Assembly: GCA_964549135.1 (NCBI GenBank)
Contig: CAZJUJ010000014.1
Coordinates: 1-46,645, forward strand
Reading direction: 5' to 3'
DNA: 46,645 bases
Origin: RUG563 sp964549135
GTDB taxonomy: Bacteria > Bacillota > Clostridia > Christensenellales > Aristaeellaceae
Shown here piece after piece: positions 27,419 through 36,165 of the stretch. The position numbers and the translations under genes were made by a program. The notes under the pieces are model-generated. The model did no database searches, had not been told where the DNA came from, and saw only the letters and a list, made by a program, of their open reading frames with translations. Each line of letters starts with the position of its first letter. Position 1 is the first letter of the stretch.

Positions 27419-28210
27419 ATGGCGATCATCGGTCTGCAAATGTATACCCTGCGCAATCATATGAAGGATAAGGAAGAGCTTTTCGAAACCCTGAAAAAGG
27501 TGGCCGCCATCGGCTATCAGCAGGTGCAGATTTCCGTGCCCAGCTTCATGACGGTGGAAGAACTGAAGGAAATGCTGGATGAAGTGGGCCTGAAAGCTGA
27601 TTCGGCCATGTGCTATGTGATGAAGGCCAGCGAAAGCCAAGAAGAATTCGATAAGGTCATCCACTGCGCCGAGGTGCTGGGCACCAAGGTGGTGCGTCTG
27701 GACGGCATGCCCATCGATATGGCCCAGACGCCCAACGGCTACAAGGGCTACGCCGCCATCCTGGATCGGCTGGGCCGCCGCTTCCATGAAGCGGGCTACA
27801 CCATGTATTATCATTTCCATGCCTTCGAATGGACGAATTTCAGCGCCGACGTGCGGGGCATCGATATCCTGCTGAACGAAACCGATCCCCAATATGTCGG
27901 CTTCCAGCCCGATGTTTTCTGGCTCACCAGCGCCGGCACCGAGGCCTCTGTCAGCCTGCGCAAATTTGAGGGCCGCGCCCGCTATATCCATGTGAAGGAT
28001 TACGCCGTAAAGCCCCGCACCGGCAAGCTGGAGGATATCCCCAATGCCTTCGCCTCCGTGGGCTACGGCAACCTGAATTGGCCCGGCATCATCAAGACCG
28101 CCGGTGAAATCGGCATTGAGCAGTTCGTGGTGGAGCAGGATCAGTGCGACGGCGATGTCTTTGAGGCCATTACCGCCAGCTACAATAACCTGCGGAAATT
28201 CGGCGTGTAA
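27419..28210 (+). CDS. Sugar phosphate isomerase/epimerase (xylose isomerase-like TIM barrel)
   Basis: The 263-residue protein has the AP_endonuc_2/xylose isomerase-like barrel of the IolE/IolI group: IGLQMYTLRNHMKDKEEL at the start, MYYHFHAFEW in the middle, then VGFQPDVFWLTSAG, RYIHVKDY and the C-terminal QFVVEQDQCDGDVFEA. The Glu, Asp, His and Glu on successive strands would bind one divalent metal. Such enzymes often sit beside Gfo/Idh dehydrogenases and act on keto- or amino-sugars. That pairing is seen here and supports a shared catabolic step. It begins after AAAGGAAG and ends just before a terminator. Confidence 0.92.
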   Translation: MAIIGLQMYTLRNHMKDKEELFETLKKVAAIGYQQVQISVPSFMTVEELKEMLDEVGLKADSAMCYVMKASESQEEFDKVIHCAEVLGTKVVRLDGMPIDMAQTPNGYKGYAAILDRLGRRFHEAGYTMYYHFHAFEWTNFSADVRGIDILLNETDPQYVGFQPDVFWLTSAGTEASVSLRKFEGRARYIHVKDYAVKPRTGKLEDIPNAFASVGYGNLNWPGIIKTAGEIGIEQFVVEQDQCDGDVFEAITASYNNLRKFGV

Positions 28211-28228
28211 GCATTCCCCAAAAACCGC

Positions 28229-28272
28229 AAGCCCCCGGGCATGGCCCTTCCCGCCTGCCCAGGGGCTTTTTT
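28229..28272. terminator. Bidirectional rho-independent terminator
   Basis: AAGCCCC (28229-28235) plus GGGC pairs with GCCC and GGGGCTT, one C-A mismatch inside the stem. Six T follow on the plus strand and AAAAA precedes. It lies between the convergent isomerase and ATPase genes. Confidence 0.88.
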
Positions 28273-28288
28273 CATGCGCCGCGATGCC

Positions 28289-29320
28289 TCAAACGCCCCG
28301 GATTTCCTCCAGAAATTCCTGGCGGATCGCGCCCAGGCGGCTGTAATCCATGGCGTCGATATAATAGCGCTCCAGTTCATCGTGCCGGGCCTTGGCCTCC
28401 GCCAGGGCCTCCACCGCCTGATTGAGGGTCAGATCATAGACCGCCCGGTCAAAGGCCAGGCGCGGGGCCTCCCGCCGCAGAAGGGCCTCCTCCATCTGCG
28501 GCTTTATGCAGACGGCATCCATGAGTACGGCGGTGGTAAACACCTGCTCCCCCGCCGCCACATGGGCAAGACAGGCGGCATCCAAGGGATCATGATAGGC
28601 AAATCTGCGGCAATGCCGCCTTTCGGCCTCATTCCACAGCGGCAAAAGCAGGGCGTTTGCATCAAAGCCCCAGGGCACATCCAGGCAGCAGACCCTGCCC
28701 GCCAGCACCGAATCCAATTGCTGCAGCACGCCCTGGCAGGTAATGGCCTGGGCAAAGGCATGGCCGCCCTCCCCCTCGGGGCCGGGGGGCAATAGCGCCG
28801 CCAGCTCGTTTTCCAGGGCCCGGCGCTCCTTTCGGCCCAGGGCCGCATCATACACCGCCGCCGCATCGCTCCTGACGGCCCGGGCCGCCGCAAGATAGCG
28901 ATACGCCCGGGCAAAGGCGGCGGAGATGGCCGCGTTCAGCGCCTCCAGGCGCTCCCGCTGGGCGCATAGCTGCCGCTCATTCAGGCAGACGCCCAGATTC
29001 AGAATGCCGTCCGCCGCCCCGGGCAGACGCGGATCGATGATATGCGGGGCCGTGCCATCCAGCACCAGAAAGCCCGTTTCGGGGATCAGGACGGCATCCA
29101 GGCTGTCGGGATCGCCGGAGCAATGATAATACTCCACCGCCATGCCCGCCTCCTCAAAATGCTTGCCCGCCTCCCGCATCAGCGTGCTTTTGCCCACCCC
29201 CGGGCCGCCCTTGAGAATGATGGTTTTCTTCGCCCGCCGCCGCAGATCCTCAAAAAAGCCCATAAACCCCGCGCTGGTATTGCTGCCGGGGAAAAGCCGC
29301 CGGATATTTTCCCTGTCCAT
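28289..29320 (-). CDS. P-loop ATPase, PRK06851-like
   Basis: The start at 29320 follows AAAAGGAGG and gives 343 residues. A Walker A motif, LKGGPGVGKSTLMRE, lies at about residues 33-47, after an opening RLFPGSNTSAGFMGFF. Further on come EYYHCSGDPDSLDAVLIPE and FLVLDGTAPHIIDPRLPGA, a Walker-B-like strand typical of this clostridial ATPase group. A long charged helical middle (about 130-215) and a second alpha/beta part (about 225-343) follow; the second part does not show a clear Walker A. The function of the family is not established. It is convergent with the isomerase gene and divergent from the TtcA-like gene. No strong promoter was found upstream. Confidence 0.82.
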   Translation of the reverse strand: MDRENIRRLFPGSNTSAGFMGFFEDLRRRAKKTIILKGGPGVGKSTLMREAGKHFEEAGMAVEYYHCSGDPDSLDAVLIPETGFLVLDGTAPHIIDPRLPGAADGILNLGVCLNERQLCAQRERLEALNAAISAAFARAYRYLAAARAVRSDAAAVYDAALGRKERRALENELAALLPPGPEGEGGHAFAQAITCQGVLQQLDSVLAGRVCCLDVPWGFDANALLLPLWNEAERRHCRRFAYHDPLDAACLAHVAAGEQVFTTAVLMDAVCIKPQMEEALLRREAPRLAFDRAVYDLTLNQAVEALAEAKARHDELERYYIDAMDYSRLGAIRQEFLEEIRGV

Positions 29321-29405
29321 TTTCAGTGCCTCCTTTTCCCGGATGTGATATTGCAGGGTATGCAGGGGGCAGGCCAATTATCCCAGACCGCGCGATTTTT
29401 CCGCC

Positions 29406-29434
29406 TTGCCATCCCCCGCTTTATCCGTTATAAT
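29406..29434 (+). promoter_or_regulatory. Promoter for the TtcA-like/recD2 operon
   Basis: TTGCCA (29406-29411), 17 bp, TATAAT (29429-29434). Transcription would start near 29441, almost at the AAAGGAGG (29444-29451), so the leader is under 20 nt. Confidence 0.85.
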
Positions 29435-29457
29435 AATGTGGATAAAGGAGGCAGGGC

Positions 29458-30162
29458 ATGAAGCGATTGCTGGGCGAAATCCGCAGGGCGGATGAGGCAT
29501 ATCATCTGATCGATCCGGGGGATCATGTAGCCGTCGGGGTTTCTGGGGGCAAGGATTCTCTGGCGCTGTTGGTGCTGCTGAGCGTCTACAGAAAATTTGC
29601 GTCTCATTCCTTTTCCCTTTCCGCCATCACGCTGAAATTGGGCGAGCCCTTTGATACCGCGCCGCTTGAAGCCCTGTGCGAAAGGGAAAATATTCCCCTT
29701 CTCATCCGGGAAACGAACTTGCTTCCCTATCTTGAGCAGGAGAAAAGCCCCTGCAGTCTCTGCGCCAGAATCCGAAGGGGCGCGCTCTCCGCCGCCGCGG
29801 CGGAGATGGGCTGCCGGAAGCTGGCCCTGGGGCATCACCGGGAGGATGCGCTGGAAACCTATCTCATGAGCGCGCTGAACGAGGGCCGCTTCTATCATTT
29901 GGCCCCCAAGGCCCCCATGGCCCGGGCTCAGGTCACGGTGATCCGCCCGCTGATTGATGCCAAAGAGGCGGAAATCATCCGTTTGTCCCAGCGGCTGCGC
30001 CTGCCTGTCATCAAAAATCCATGCCCGGTGGACGGGTATACCAAGCGCAGCGAAACCAAGGCGCTGCTTGCCGCCCTGGAGGAAAAATCCCCCGGGGCCA
30101 ATGATCGGCTCTGCGCAGCCCTGCGCCGGGCGCGGGAGGAAAAGAATGACCCAGATGCATGA
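29458..30162 (+). CDS. TtcA-like tRNA 2-thiocytidine-type ATP pyrophosphatase
   Basis: The 234-residue protein is a PP-loop ATPase with VGVSGGKDSLALL at about 25-37. It has the TtcA-type cysteine pair in PCSLCARIRRGAL (near residue 100) and a third Cys in NPCPVDGYTKR, matching the three iron-sulfur Cys positions of TtcA proteins. GHHREDALETYLMS is the conserved H-D helix. Family members thiolate C32 of tRNA using a 4Fe-4S cluster. This protein is shorter than E. coli TtcA (about 310), as are many Bacillota members, whose precise tRNA target is less certain. It overlaps recD2 by 17 bp, implying coupled translation. Confidence 0.9.
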   Translation: MKRLLGEIRRADEAYHLIDPGDHVAVGVSGGKDSLALLVLLSVYRKFASHSFSLSAITLKLGEPFDTAPLEALCERENIPLLIRETNLLPYLEQEKSPCSLCARIRRGALSAAAAEMGCRKLALGHHREDALETYLMSALNEGRFYHLAPKAPMARAQVTVIRPLIDAKEAEIIRLSQRLRLPVIKNPCPVDGYTKRSETKALLAALEEKSPGANDRLCAALRRAREEKNDPDA

Positions 30163-32368
30163 TGAAGCCCGCCCCGGCGAGCAATTGGAGGCCATTATTG
30201 AGGAAACCATTTTCCGCAATGAGGAAAACGGCTATTCGGTGGTTGCCGCCCGGGTGGGCAAGGAAGAGGTAACGGTGGTGGGCACGCTGCCCGCCCTGGC
30301 CGCCGGGGAGCAGGTGCTGCTTCAGGGCGCGTGGGTGGAGCATCCCCAATACGGCAAGCAATGGAAGGCCACGGGCTGCGAGATCAAAAAGCCCACCACG
30401 CTGCTGGGCATTGAGCGGTATCTGGGCTCCGGCCTGATTCACGGCATCGGCCCGGCCACCGCCAAGCTGATGGTGCAGGAATTTGGCAAGCAGACCCTGG
30501 ATATCCTTTCCGAGCATCCTGAGCGGCTGACCGAGGTGCCGGGCATCGGGAAAAAGCGGGCGGTTCAATTGGCCGAGGCTTTCCGGGCGCAATACGCCGT
30601 GCGGGAGGCCATGGTTTTTCTGCAGTCCTATGGGGTGCCCGCCTCGCTGGCGGTAAAAATCAGCAAGGTATACGGCGCGGATGCCCAGCGGAAAATCCGC
30701 GAAAACCCCTATCGCCTGATCGATGATATCGAGGGCGTGGGCTTTCTCACCGCCGATCGCATCGCCCTTTCCCTGGGCATTCCCCCGGACAGCGAATTTC
30801 GCCTGCGCTCCGGGCTGAAATATGCCCTGCAGGAGGCCTCCATGGGCGAGGGGCATACCTATCTGCCCAAGGCGATGCTGCTGGAACGGGCAGCCCGGGG
30901 GCTGAGAATCCAGGGCGAATTGCTCGCCCATCAGCTGGATACCCTGCTCTTCGCCCGGGAAATTATCGCCGTGGAGGCGGATGGGGAAGAGGCCATGATG
31001 CTGGCCCCCTATTACCATGCGGAAAGGGAAATCGCCCGGTATCTGAAGCTGCTGATGGGCAAGGCCGAATGCGGAACCCGGGCCGAAATCGAAAGGGATA
31101 TCCGCGCCTTTGAAAAAGCCCATGGCATTGAATTCAGCGAGAATCAGAAGCGTGCGGTATCCGAGGCGGTGCAGCGCGGGCTGATTGTCATCACCGGCGG
31201 CCCCGGCACCGGAAAAACCACCATCATCAACTGCATTCTTTCCCTGCTGGGGAAGGATGTGCTGCTGGCCGCCCCCACCGGCCGGGCCGCCAAGCGCATG
31301 AGCGAGGCCACCGGGCATCAGGCCAAAACCCTGCATCGGCTGCTGGAATTTGCAGGCGACGAGGGAAAATTCCAGCGGGATGAGCAAAATCCCCTGAATT
31401 GCCAATGCGTCATCGTGGATGAAATGAGCATGGTGGATGTTTTCCTCATGCGCTCGCTGCTGCGGGCCCTGAAGCCCGGCACCCGGCTGATTCTGGTGGG
31501 GGACGCCGATCAATTGCCCTCGGTGGGCGCGGGCAATGTGCTGGGCGATATTCTTAAAAGCGGCGCGGTGCCCTCGGTACGGCTTACGGATATTTTCCGC
31601 CAGTCGGAGGAAAGCCTGATCGTGCTGAACGCCCACAGAATCAATCATGGCGAGGCACCCATTCTCAATCGCCGGGACAGCGATTTCTTCTTCGAGCGCC
31701 GTCCCTTTGCCGAAAGCGCCGCCGAGGCCATTGTGGGCCTGTGCGCCCGGCGGCTGCCCGCCTTCCTGCATACCGATTTCCCTGCCCGGGATATTCAGGT
31801 GCTTTCCCCTACCAAAAAATCCGGCGCAGGGGTCTATGCCCTCAATGCCCAGCTCCAGGCCGCCCTCAATCCCCCCGCGCCCCGGAAGCCGGAAATTGCT
31901 TACGGCAATCTGATCTTCCGCCTGGGGGATAAGGTCATGCATGTCAGGAATAATTATCAATTGTCCTGGCGCGCCGATGACGGCGAGGAGGGCGAGGGCG
32001 TATTCAACGGCGATGTGGGCTTCGTCTCCCGCATCGATTCCCAGGATCGCATCGTGACCGTGCGCTATGACGATGAACGCACGGTGGAATATGATTATCA
32101 GCAGCTGGAGGAACTGGAACTGGCCTATTGCCTTTCCGTGCATAAAAGCCAGGGCAGCGAATTTCCCTGCGTGGTGATGCCGGTGGTGGGCGGCCCGCCC
32201 CGGCTGCTGACCCGGAACCTCTTCTATACCGCCCTTACCCGGGCCCGGAGCCTGGTGGTGCTGGTGGGTAAGGAAGAGGCTATCGCTGAAATGGTGCGCA
32301 ACGATTATATCACCACCCGCTATACCACCCTCCGCCAGCGCCTGGAGGAGGAAGCAGACACCCCGTGA
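30146..32368 (+). CDS. recD2: RecD2-type ATP-dependent DNA helicase
   Basis: A 740-residue SF1B helicase moving 5' to 3' on DNA, acting in repair and replication-fork processing without RecBC. The N-terminal part (about 1-90) is the OB-like RecD2 domain (ENGYSVVAARVGKEEVTVVG). Helix-hairpin-helix elements follow (GIGPATAKLMV, VPGIGKKRAVQLAEAF, VEGVGFLTADRIALSLG). Walker A GGPGTGKTT is at about 351-359, then APTGRAAKRM, VDEMSMVDVFLM, GDADQLPSVGAGNVLGD, and the C-terminal YCLSVHKSQGSEFPCVV with LFYTALTRAR. The start at 30146, with GGGAGGA upstream, is inside the end of the TtcA-like gene. Length and motif order fit the family. Confidence 0.97.
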   Translation: MTQMHDEARPGEQLEAIIEETIFRNEENGYSVVAARVGKEEVTVVGTLPALAAGEQVLLQGAWVEHPQYGKQWKATGCEIKKPTTLLGIERYLGSGLIHGIGPATAKLMVQEFGKQTLDILSEHPERLTEVPGIGKKRAVQLAEAFRAQYAVREAMVFLQSYGVPASLAVKISKVYGADAQRKIRENPYRLIDDIEGVGFLTADRIALSLGIPPDSEFRLRSGLKYALQEASMGEGHTYLPKAMLLERAARGLRIQGELLAHQLDTLLFAREIIAVEADGEEAMMLAPYYHAEREIARYLKLLMGKAECGTRAEIERDIRAFEKAHGIEFSENQKRAVSEAVQRGLIVITGGPGTGKTTIINCILSLLGKDVLLAAPTGRAAKRMSEATGHQAKTLHRLLEFAGDEGKFQRDEQNPLNCQCVIVDEMSMVDVFLMRSLLRALKPGTRLILVGDADQLPSVGAGNVLGDILKSGAVPSVRLTDIFRQSEESLIVLNAHRINHGEAPILNRRDSDFFFERRPFAESAAEAIVGLCARRLPAFLHTDFPARDIQVLSPTKKSGAGVYALNAQLQAALNPPAPRKPEIAYGNLIFRLGDKVMHVRNNYQLSWRADDGEEGEGVFNGDVGFVSRIDSQDRIVTVRYDDERTVEYDYQQLEELELAYCLSVHKSQGSEFPCVVMPVVGGPPRLLTRNLFYTALTRARSLVVLVGKEEAIAEMVRNDYITTRYTTLRQRLEEEADTP

Positions 32369-32390
32369 TTGCGGGATGACGAGAATATTT

Positions 32391-32684
32391 GCGGGGGAAC
32401 CACTTTTGAGTCAAAAGCACCCCGCACCCCCTCCGAAAACCGGCTCTGGATGAAACAAAAGAAAGAACACCTTCTTGAATGCCAGTGAAGCAAAAAGGAG
32501 CAGAGAGTAAGGAACACAGCAGCAATGCTCTCACCAAACGCAGAAGCATTGCTGTTGATTTATCTGCTACTATTCTTTTTTGCTGATCTGGCATTCAATT
32601 TGGCAGGAAGCCTCCATAAAACATCCAGAGCCGGTTTTCTGGAGGGCGCGGGAGGGGACTTTGGGCTCAAAAGTCTCCCCCCGC
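32391..32684. repeat. Foldback repeat, copy B
   Basis: A 294-bp self-complementary element, homologous to copy A. The left end hairpin (32391-32425) has GCGGGG/CCCCGC and CTTTTGA/TCAAAAG. The right end hairpin is 32648-32684. ACCGGCTCTGGATG on the left arm pairs with CATCCAGAGCCGGT on the right, and TTGAATGCCAG (32475-32485) with CTGGCATTCAA (32588-32598). The central stem is ACAGCAGCAATGCT (from 32515) with AGCATTGCTGTT (32545-32556). Flanks are GAATATTT and AATATTCCC. It starts 22 bp past the recD2 stop and fills most of the 32369-32842 gap. Confidence 0.9.
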
Positions 32685-32746
32685 AATATTCCCATCCCCA
32701 TCCTCGGTTTTCAGGAAAGATGATACCCGCTTCGTGCTTTTGGCCA

Positions 32747-32775
32747 TTGCTTTTCCAGATTGCACAGCTTACAAT
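32747..32775 (+). promoter_or_regulatory. Promoter for the CE15-like esterase gene
   Basis: TTGCTT (32747-32752), 17 bp, TACAAT (32770-32775). It lies beyond repeat B, so the esterase mRNA would not include the repeat. The leader is about 60 nt. Confidence 0.65.
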
Positions 32776-32842
32776 CAAGTTATCGGAAAGAAATCCGCAC
32801 GGCGGAGGGCCGCCGCAAAACAGGATGAAAGAAGGAACGAAC

Positions 32843-33973
32843 ATGGCCAAGAAGAACGTGCTATTGCCCAATCCCCTCAGGCGTCCCGATGGAACGCTGA
32901 TCACCAAGCCGGAGGAATGGCCCGCCCAGGCCGCCTACATCCGGAAGCTATTGCAGGAAAACATGTATGGCGTCTGGCCCGGCAAGGCTGATAGCATCCT
33001 GGTGGTATCCAAGGAGGAAAGAAGCGTTCTGGATGGAAAGGGCAGCCGCCAGACCGTGCGCCTTTTGATCGATTATCGCGGCTTCCAGTTTCCGGTAGAC
33101 GCCTTTATCAGCTATCCGCTGGATTGCCCCAGCTATCCTGCATTCATTTTCAATCTGGGAAAGAGCTGGAAAATGGAGGAGGGGAAGGATGAGGAAATCT
33201 TCCTGAATGCCGGGTATGCCGTTGTGGGGTTTGATCGCTCCATGGTACACCCGGATCACATCATGACGGAGGAGGAAAAGGCCCAGTATCCCGCGCTGCC
33301 CTGCGCCTGCATTATGGCCTGGGGCTGGCTGCAAAGCACGCTGATTGACTGGCTGGAAAAGGAGCATCCCGCCTGCACGGAAAAAATCGCGGCGGGTCAT
33401 TCCCGGGGCGGAAAGGCCTCGCTGTGCGCGGCCATATTTGACGAGCGCTTCTCTGTGGTGGGGCCCATGGGCTCGGGCTGCGGCGGCGCGGGCTGCTCCC
33501 GGTATATCGGCACGCTGGATGGCAGCCGCCAGGATCCCGCCCGCTGCGAAACCATCGGCAAGCTGATGCTGCGCTTCCCCTACTGGTTCATTCCCCGCTA
33601 CGCCGAATACGCCATGGATTCCCAGCCCTACGCCATTACGGAAAAGGAAAGCGCCCTGCCCTTCGATGCCCATTTTCTCCGCGCCGCCGTCGCGCCCCGG
33701 GCCGTATTTAATTCGGAGGGCACCACCGATACCTGGGCCAATCTTTTCGGTACGCAGCTCTGCTATCAGGCGGCACAGCCGGTCTTTGATCTGCTGGGCG
33801 TGCCGGAAAGAAACGGCTTCCATGTCCGCGAGGGCGGCCATTCCTTCAATCAGGCCGATTGGATCGCGCTGGTGGATTTCTGCGATCTGGTGCTGGGCCG
33901 CCACCGCAGCGCGCCTCAGCCCCGCCTGAACCAATTGGCCTTCGATATCGACGTAAGCGAATACACCGAATAA
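32843..33973 (+). CDS. CE15-like alpha/beta-hydrolase (glucuronoyl esterase type)
   Basis: The start at 32843 follows GAAGGA and gives 376 residues. The nucleophile elbow is GHSRGGK (Ser about 187), which matches the G-x-S-R-x-G-K of carbohydrate esterase family 15. The late EGGHSF (His about 333) fits the catalytic His. LQENMYGVWPGK near the start and YPAFIFNLG before the elbow also fit the fold. CE15 enzymes cut esters of 4-O-methylglucuronate. No signal peptide is present, unlike secreted fungal and many bacterial CE15 enzymes, so it would act on imported oligosaccharides. It converges on the sugar transporter genes across 416 bp that hold repeat copy C and a solo end. Confidence 0.82.
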   Translation: MAKKNVLLPNPLRRPDGTLITKPEEWPAQAAYIRKLLQENMYGVWPGKADSILVVSKEERSVLDGKGSRQTVRLLIDYRGFQFPVDAFISYPLDCPSYPAFIFNLGKSWKMEEGKDEEIFLNAGYAVVGFDRSMVHPDHIMTEEEKAQYPALPCACIMAWGWLQSTLIDWLEKEHPACTEKIAAGHSRGGKASLCAAIFDERFSVVGPMGSGCGGAGCSRYIGTLDGSRQDPARCETIGKLMLRFPYWFIPRYAEYAMDSQPYAITEKESALPFDAHFLRAAVAPRAVFNSEGTTDTWANLFGTQLCYQAAQPVFDLLGVPERNGFHVREGGHSFNQADWIALVDFCDLVLGRHRSAPQPRLNQLAFDIDVSEYTE

Positions 33974-34002
33974 AGGAACGGAAATACTACGGAGGAATTT
34001 TT

Positions 34003-34292
34003 GCGGAGGAACCACTTTTGCGTCACAAGCCCCCCGCCCCCTCCGAAAACCGGCTCTGGATGGTTCATGAATGGATAAAACCAAGATGAATCCCAGCGAA
34101 GCAAAAAAATAACGGTTTGAAAAAACAGCAGCAATGTCTTCACGCTTGATGAGGACATTGCTGCTTTGCTCTTTACACCTTGTTTTCCCTTGCTTCACTG
34201 GCATTCAATCTGGTTTTTCTTTTTTGTATCATCCAGAGCCGGTTTTCGGGAGGGTGCGGGAGGGGACTTTTGACTCAAAAGTCTCCTCCCGC
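34003..34292. repeat. Foldback repeat, copy C
   Basis: A 290-bp copy. The left end hairpin (34003-34036) is the most decayed. The right one (34256-34292) is almost perfect, GCGGGAGGGGACTTTTGACT paired with its partner. ACCGGCTCTGGATG pairs with ATCCAGAGCCGG on the right arm. The left ATGAATCCCAG word has one change from the other copies. The central stem is AGCAGCAATGTC (34127-34138) with GACATTGCTGCT (34154-34165), perfect over 12 bp; relative to copies A and B a C-G pair has become T-A on both sides. It starts 29 bp past the esterase stop. Confidence 0.88.
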
Positions 34293-34310
34293 AAAAATCC
34301 CGTTCCTTCT

Positions 34311-34366
34311 CCTGGGTTTTCGGAAGGGTGCGGGAGGGTGCTTTTGACGCAAAAGCATCCTCCCGC
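34311..34366. repeat. Solo right end of the foldback repeat
   Basis: GGGTTTTCGGAAGGGTGCGG and the hairpin 34330-34366 repeat the right end of copy A (5680-5716) base for base across the 37-bp hairpin. It lies 18 bp beyond copy C with no matching left arm. It ends 23 bp outside the stop codon of the leftward binding-protein gene at 34390. No T-run follows the stem on the minus strand, so it is not a standard terminator. Confidence 0.85.
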
Positions 34367-34389
34367 AAAGTATCCCCGTATCCCGTCCT

Positions 34390-36090
34390 TTATTCGCCCA
34401 GCACGCGGGTCATATAGGGCTCATAGGCCTCCACCTGGGATTCGATGTAGTCCTCGATGCCCATGCGGCGAAGCTCTTCAAAGTAGTCATCCAATTGATC
34501 CAGGGGGCGGATGCCCACGATGAATTTCGCGGTTTCAGCGGTGACATATTCCTTGATGATGGTCTGCATATCGGAAATTTCCTGGCTCTCCTCAGCGGTG
34601 AGGAAGAGATCGGGCAGACGCACCTGGGTCAGATGATCCTTCATGGCCTCGGTCTGGGTCAGCCGCCAATGGCCATCCTTGCCGTCCAGATCGGTATTGG
34701 CCATGGCGCTGAAGGTCTTGCCCGTAAGCTGATCCATCACATCCCGATGCTGGGAATCGAAGGGAATGCCCGCCATCTGATGGGAAACCTCGGCCACCTG
34801 ATCATAGCGGCCCGCAGCGGTGGTATGGGAGCGGATGAACTGATACTGATAGTTGCCCAGGTTGGTGGGCTCGCCGTTAATCAGGGCATCGGTCTTCATG
34901 GTGCCGGTTTCATCGTAATACCAGCCGGTCACGGTCACATTGCCCTGGGTGCAGAGCGCGGTGCCCGCCATGGGGCCGTTGGAATAGAGGGTGCCGCCCT
35001 CGGGGGAGAACATGTAATCCATGATGTCAATGATCTTTTCCCGCACCTCGGGCTTCACCTTGGAGGATACATAGGTCGTAAAGAGGGTGTAGGGCAGATT
35101 GGTTCGATCCATGGGATTGGCGCCGTATTCGCTGCTCATGGGCGGCAGCGCAACCCAGGCTTCATAATCCCCCTGCAGGGCGTTCATATTGCTGTCATTG
35201 AAAACGCCGCAGTATCCGGCACTGATCAGGCCCCGGGCGGTGCTGGTATCCATGGTGAAATAATCGGGAGAAACCAGGCCCTCGGTATACACCGTATTCC
35301 AGAATTTGATGAAATAGCGGGCTTCCTCGGTATAGCAGGGCAGCACAACCTTGCCATCCTTGATCGTAAAGGCAGCGCCGTAGGCATCGGGAGAGCCGCA
35401 GAAGCCCAGGGCCACCCACACGGGATTCATGGCGCCCCGGCCATTATCCACCAGCGGCAGATTGTTTTCGCCCAGGTTCATGGGATCCTTTTCCTTGAAG
35501 GTGCGCAGCACATTCAGATACTCATCCAGATTGGTGGGGATCTCCAGATTGCAGGCCTTCAGCCAGTCAACATTGATATTGATACGGTAGGTATTGCCCA
35601 GCGCGCCCGAGGAATCGAAATAATTGTATCCGGCGATCTGGGGCAGCGCATACAATTTGCCATCCGGCGCAATGGAATTGTTGAAGGCCTCGGGATAATC
35701 CTCCCGGGCGGCGTAGAGATTGGGCATCCTTTCGGGGGTGATGAACTCATTCCAGTCCATCAGCATGCCTTCCTCCTCGCCATAGCGCATCACCTCATTG
35801 CTCTTGAGGCGGATGCCCCAGACGATATCGGGCATGCTGTCCGAGCCGAACATCAGGCTCAGCCGCTGGGCAGTGCTGGTGGCCTGCTCCATTTCAAGCT
35901 CTACATTGAATTTTTCTTCCAGGTGCTGGAAGAACCAGACATCCTCGATGTTGTTGGTGGCGGTGGAATGACGCTGGGTGAGCAGCGTGATCTTCACCGG
36001 CGCTTCCTCGGCAATTGCCGCGCCGATGCCGCCGGTCAGGCTCATCAGCAGCACCAATGCCGCCAGGGCAGAAAGTAACCGTCGTGTCAT
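34390..36090 (-). CDS. Extracellular sugar-binding protein of an ABC transporter
   Basis: The 566-residue protein has a Sec signal (LLSALAALVLLMSLTGGIGA, likely cut at AIA) and no lipobox Cys. The mature protein is a type of solute-binding protein usual with LplB/YtcP permeases: VWFFQHLEEKFNVELEME, MPDIVWGIRLKSNEVMRYGEEGM-like segments, DWNEFITPERMPN, and the C-terminal DDYFEELRRMGIEDYIE. These proteins capture oligosaccharides outside the membrane. AAAGGAGGG precedes the ATG. It is the last gene of the regulator-permease-permease order. With no lipid anchor it may be free or held otherwise. No ATPase gene is nearby; a shared MsmX-type ATPase elsewhere is likely. Confidence 0.92.
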   Translation of the reverse strand: MTRRLLSALAALVLLMSLTGGIGAAIAEEAPVKITLLTQRHSTATNNIEDVWFFQHLEEKFNVELEMEQATSTAQRLSLMFGSDSMPDIVWGIRLKSNEVMRYGEEEGMLMDWNEFITPERMPNLYAAREDYPEAFNNSIAPDGKLYALPQIAGYNYFDSSGALGNTYRININVDWLKACNLEIPTNLDEYLNVLRTFKEKDPMNLGENNLPLVDNGRGAMNPVWVALGFCGSPDAYGAAFTIKDGKVVLPCYTEEARYFIKFWNTVYTEGLVSPDYFTMDTSTARGLISAGYCGVFNDSNMNALQGDYEAWVALPPMSSEYGANPMDRTNLPYTLFTTYVSSKVKPEVREKIIDIMDYMFSPEGGTLYSNGPMAGTALCTQGNVTVTGWYYDETGTMKTDALINGEPTNLGNYQYQFIRSHTTAAGRYDQVAEVSHQMAGIPFDSQHRDVMDQLTGKTFSAMANTDLDGKDGHWRLTQTEAMKDHLTQVRLPDLFLTAEESQEISDMQTIIKEYVTAETAKFIVGIRPLDQLDDYFEELRRMGIEDYIESQVEAYEPYMTRVLGE

Positions 36091-36165
36091 GGAAAAACCC
36101 TCCTTTTATTTTTGCGCCGTCTGGCGCTTGGAGCAAGGAAAAGCGGGAGAGGGGAAAGCGCCCTC

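Noticed and set aside
30011..32143. Minus-strand open frame opposite recD2
   Set aside because: recD2 is certain on the plus strand, and the antisense translation has no motif.
34330..34366. Rho-independent terminator of the binding-protein gene
   Set aside because: The stem is strong, but the minus-strand sequence after it is ACCCTTCC with no T-run. It is better explained as a repeat end.
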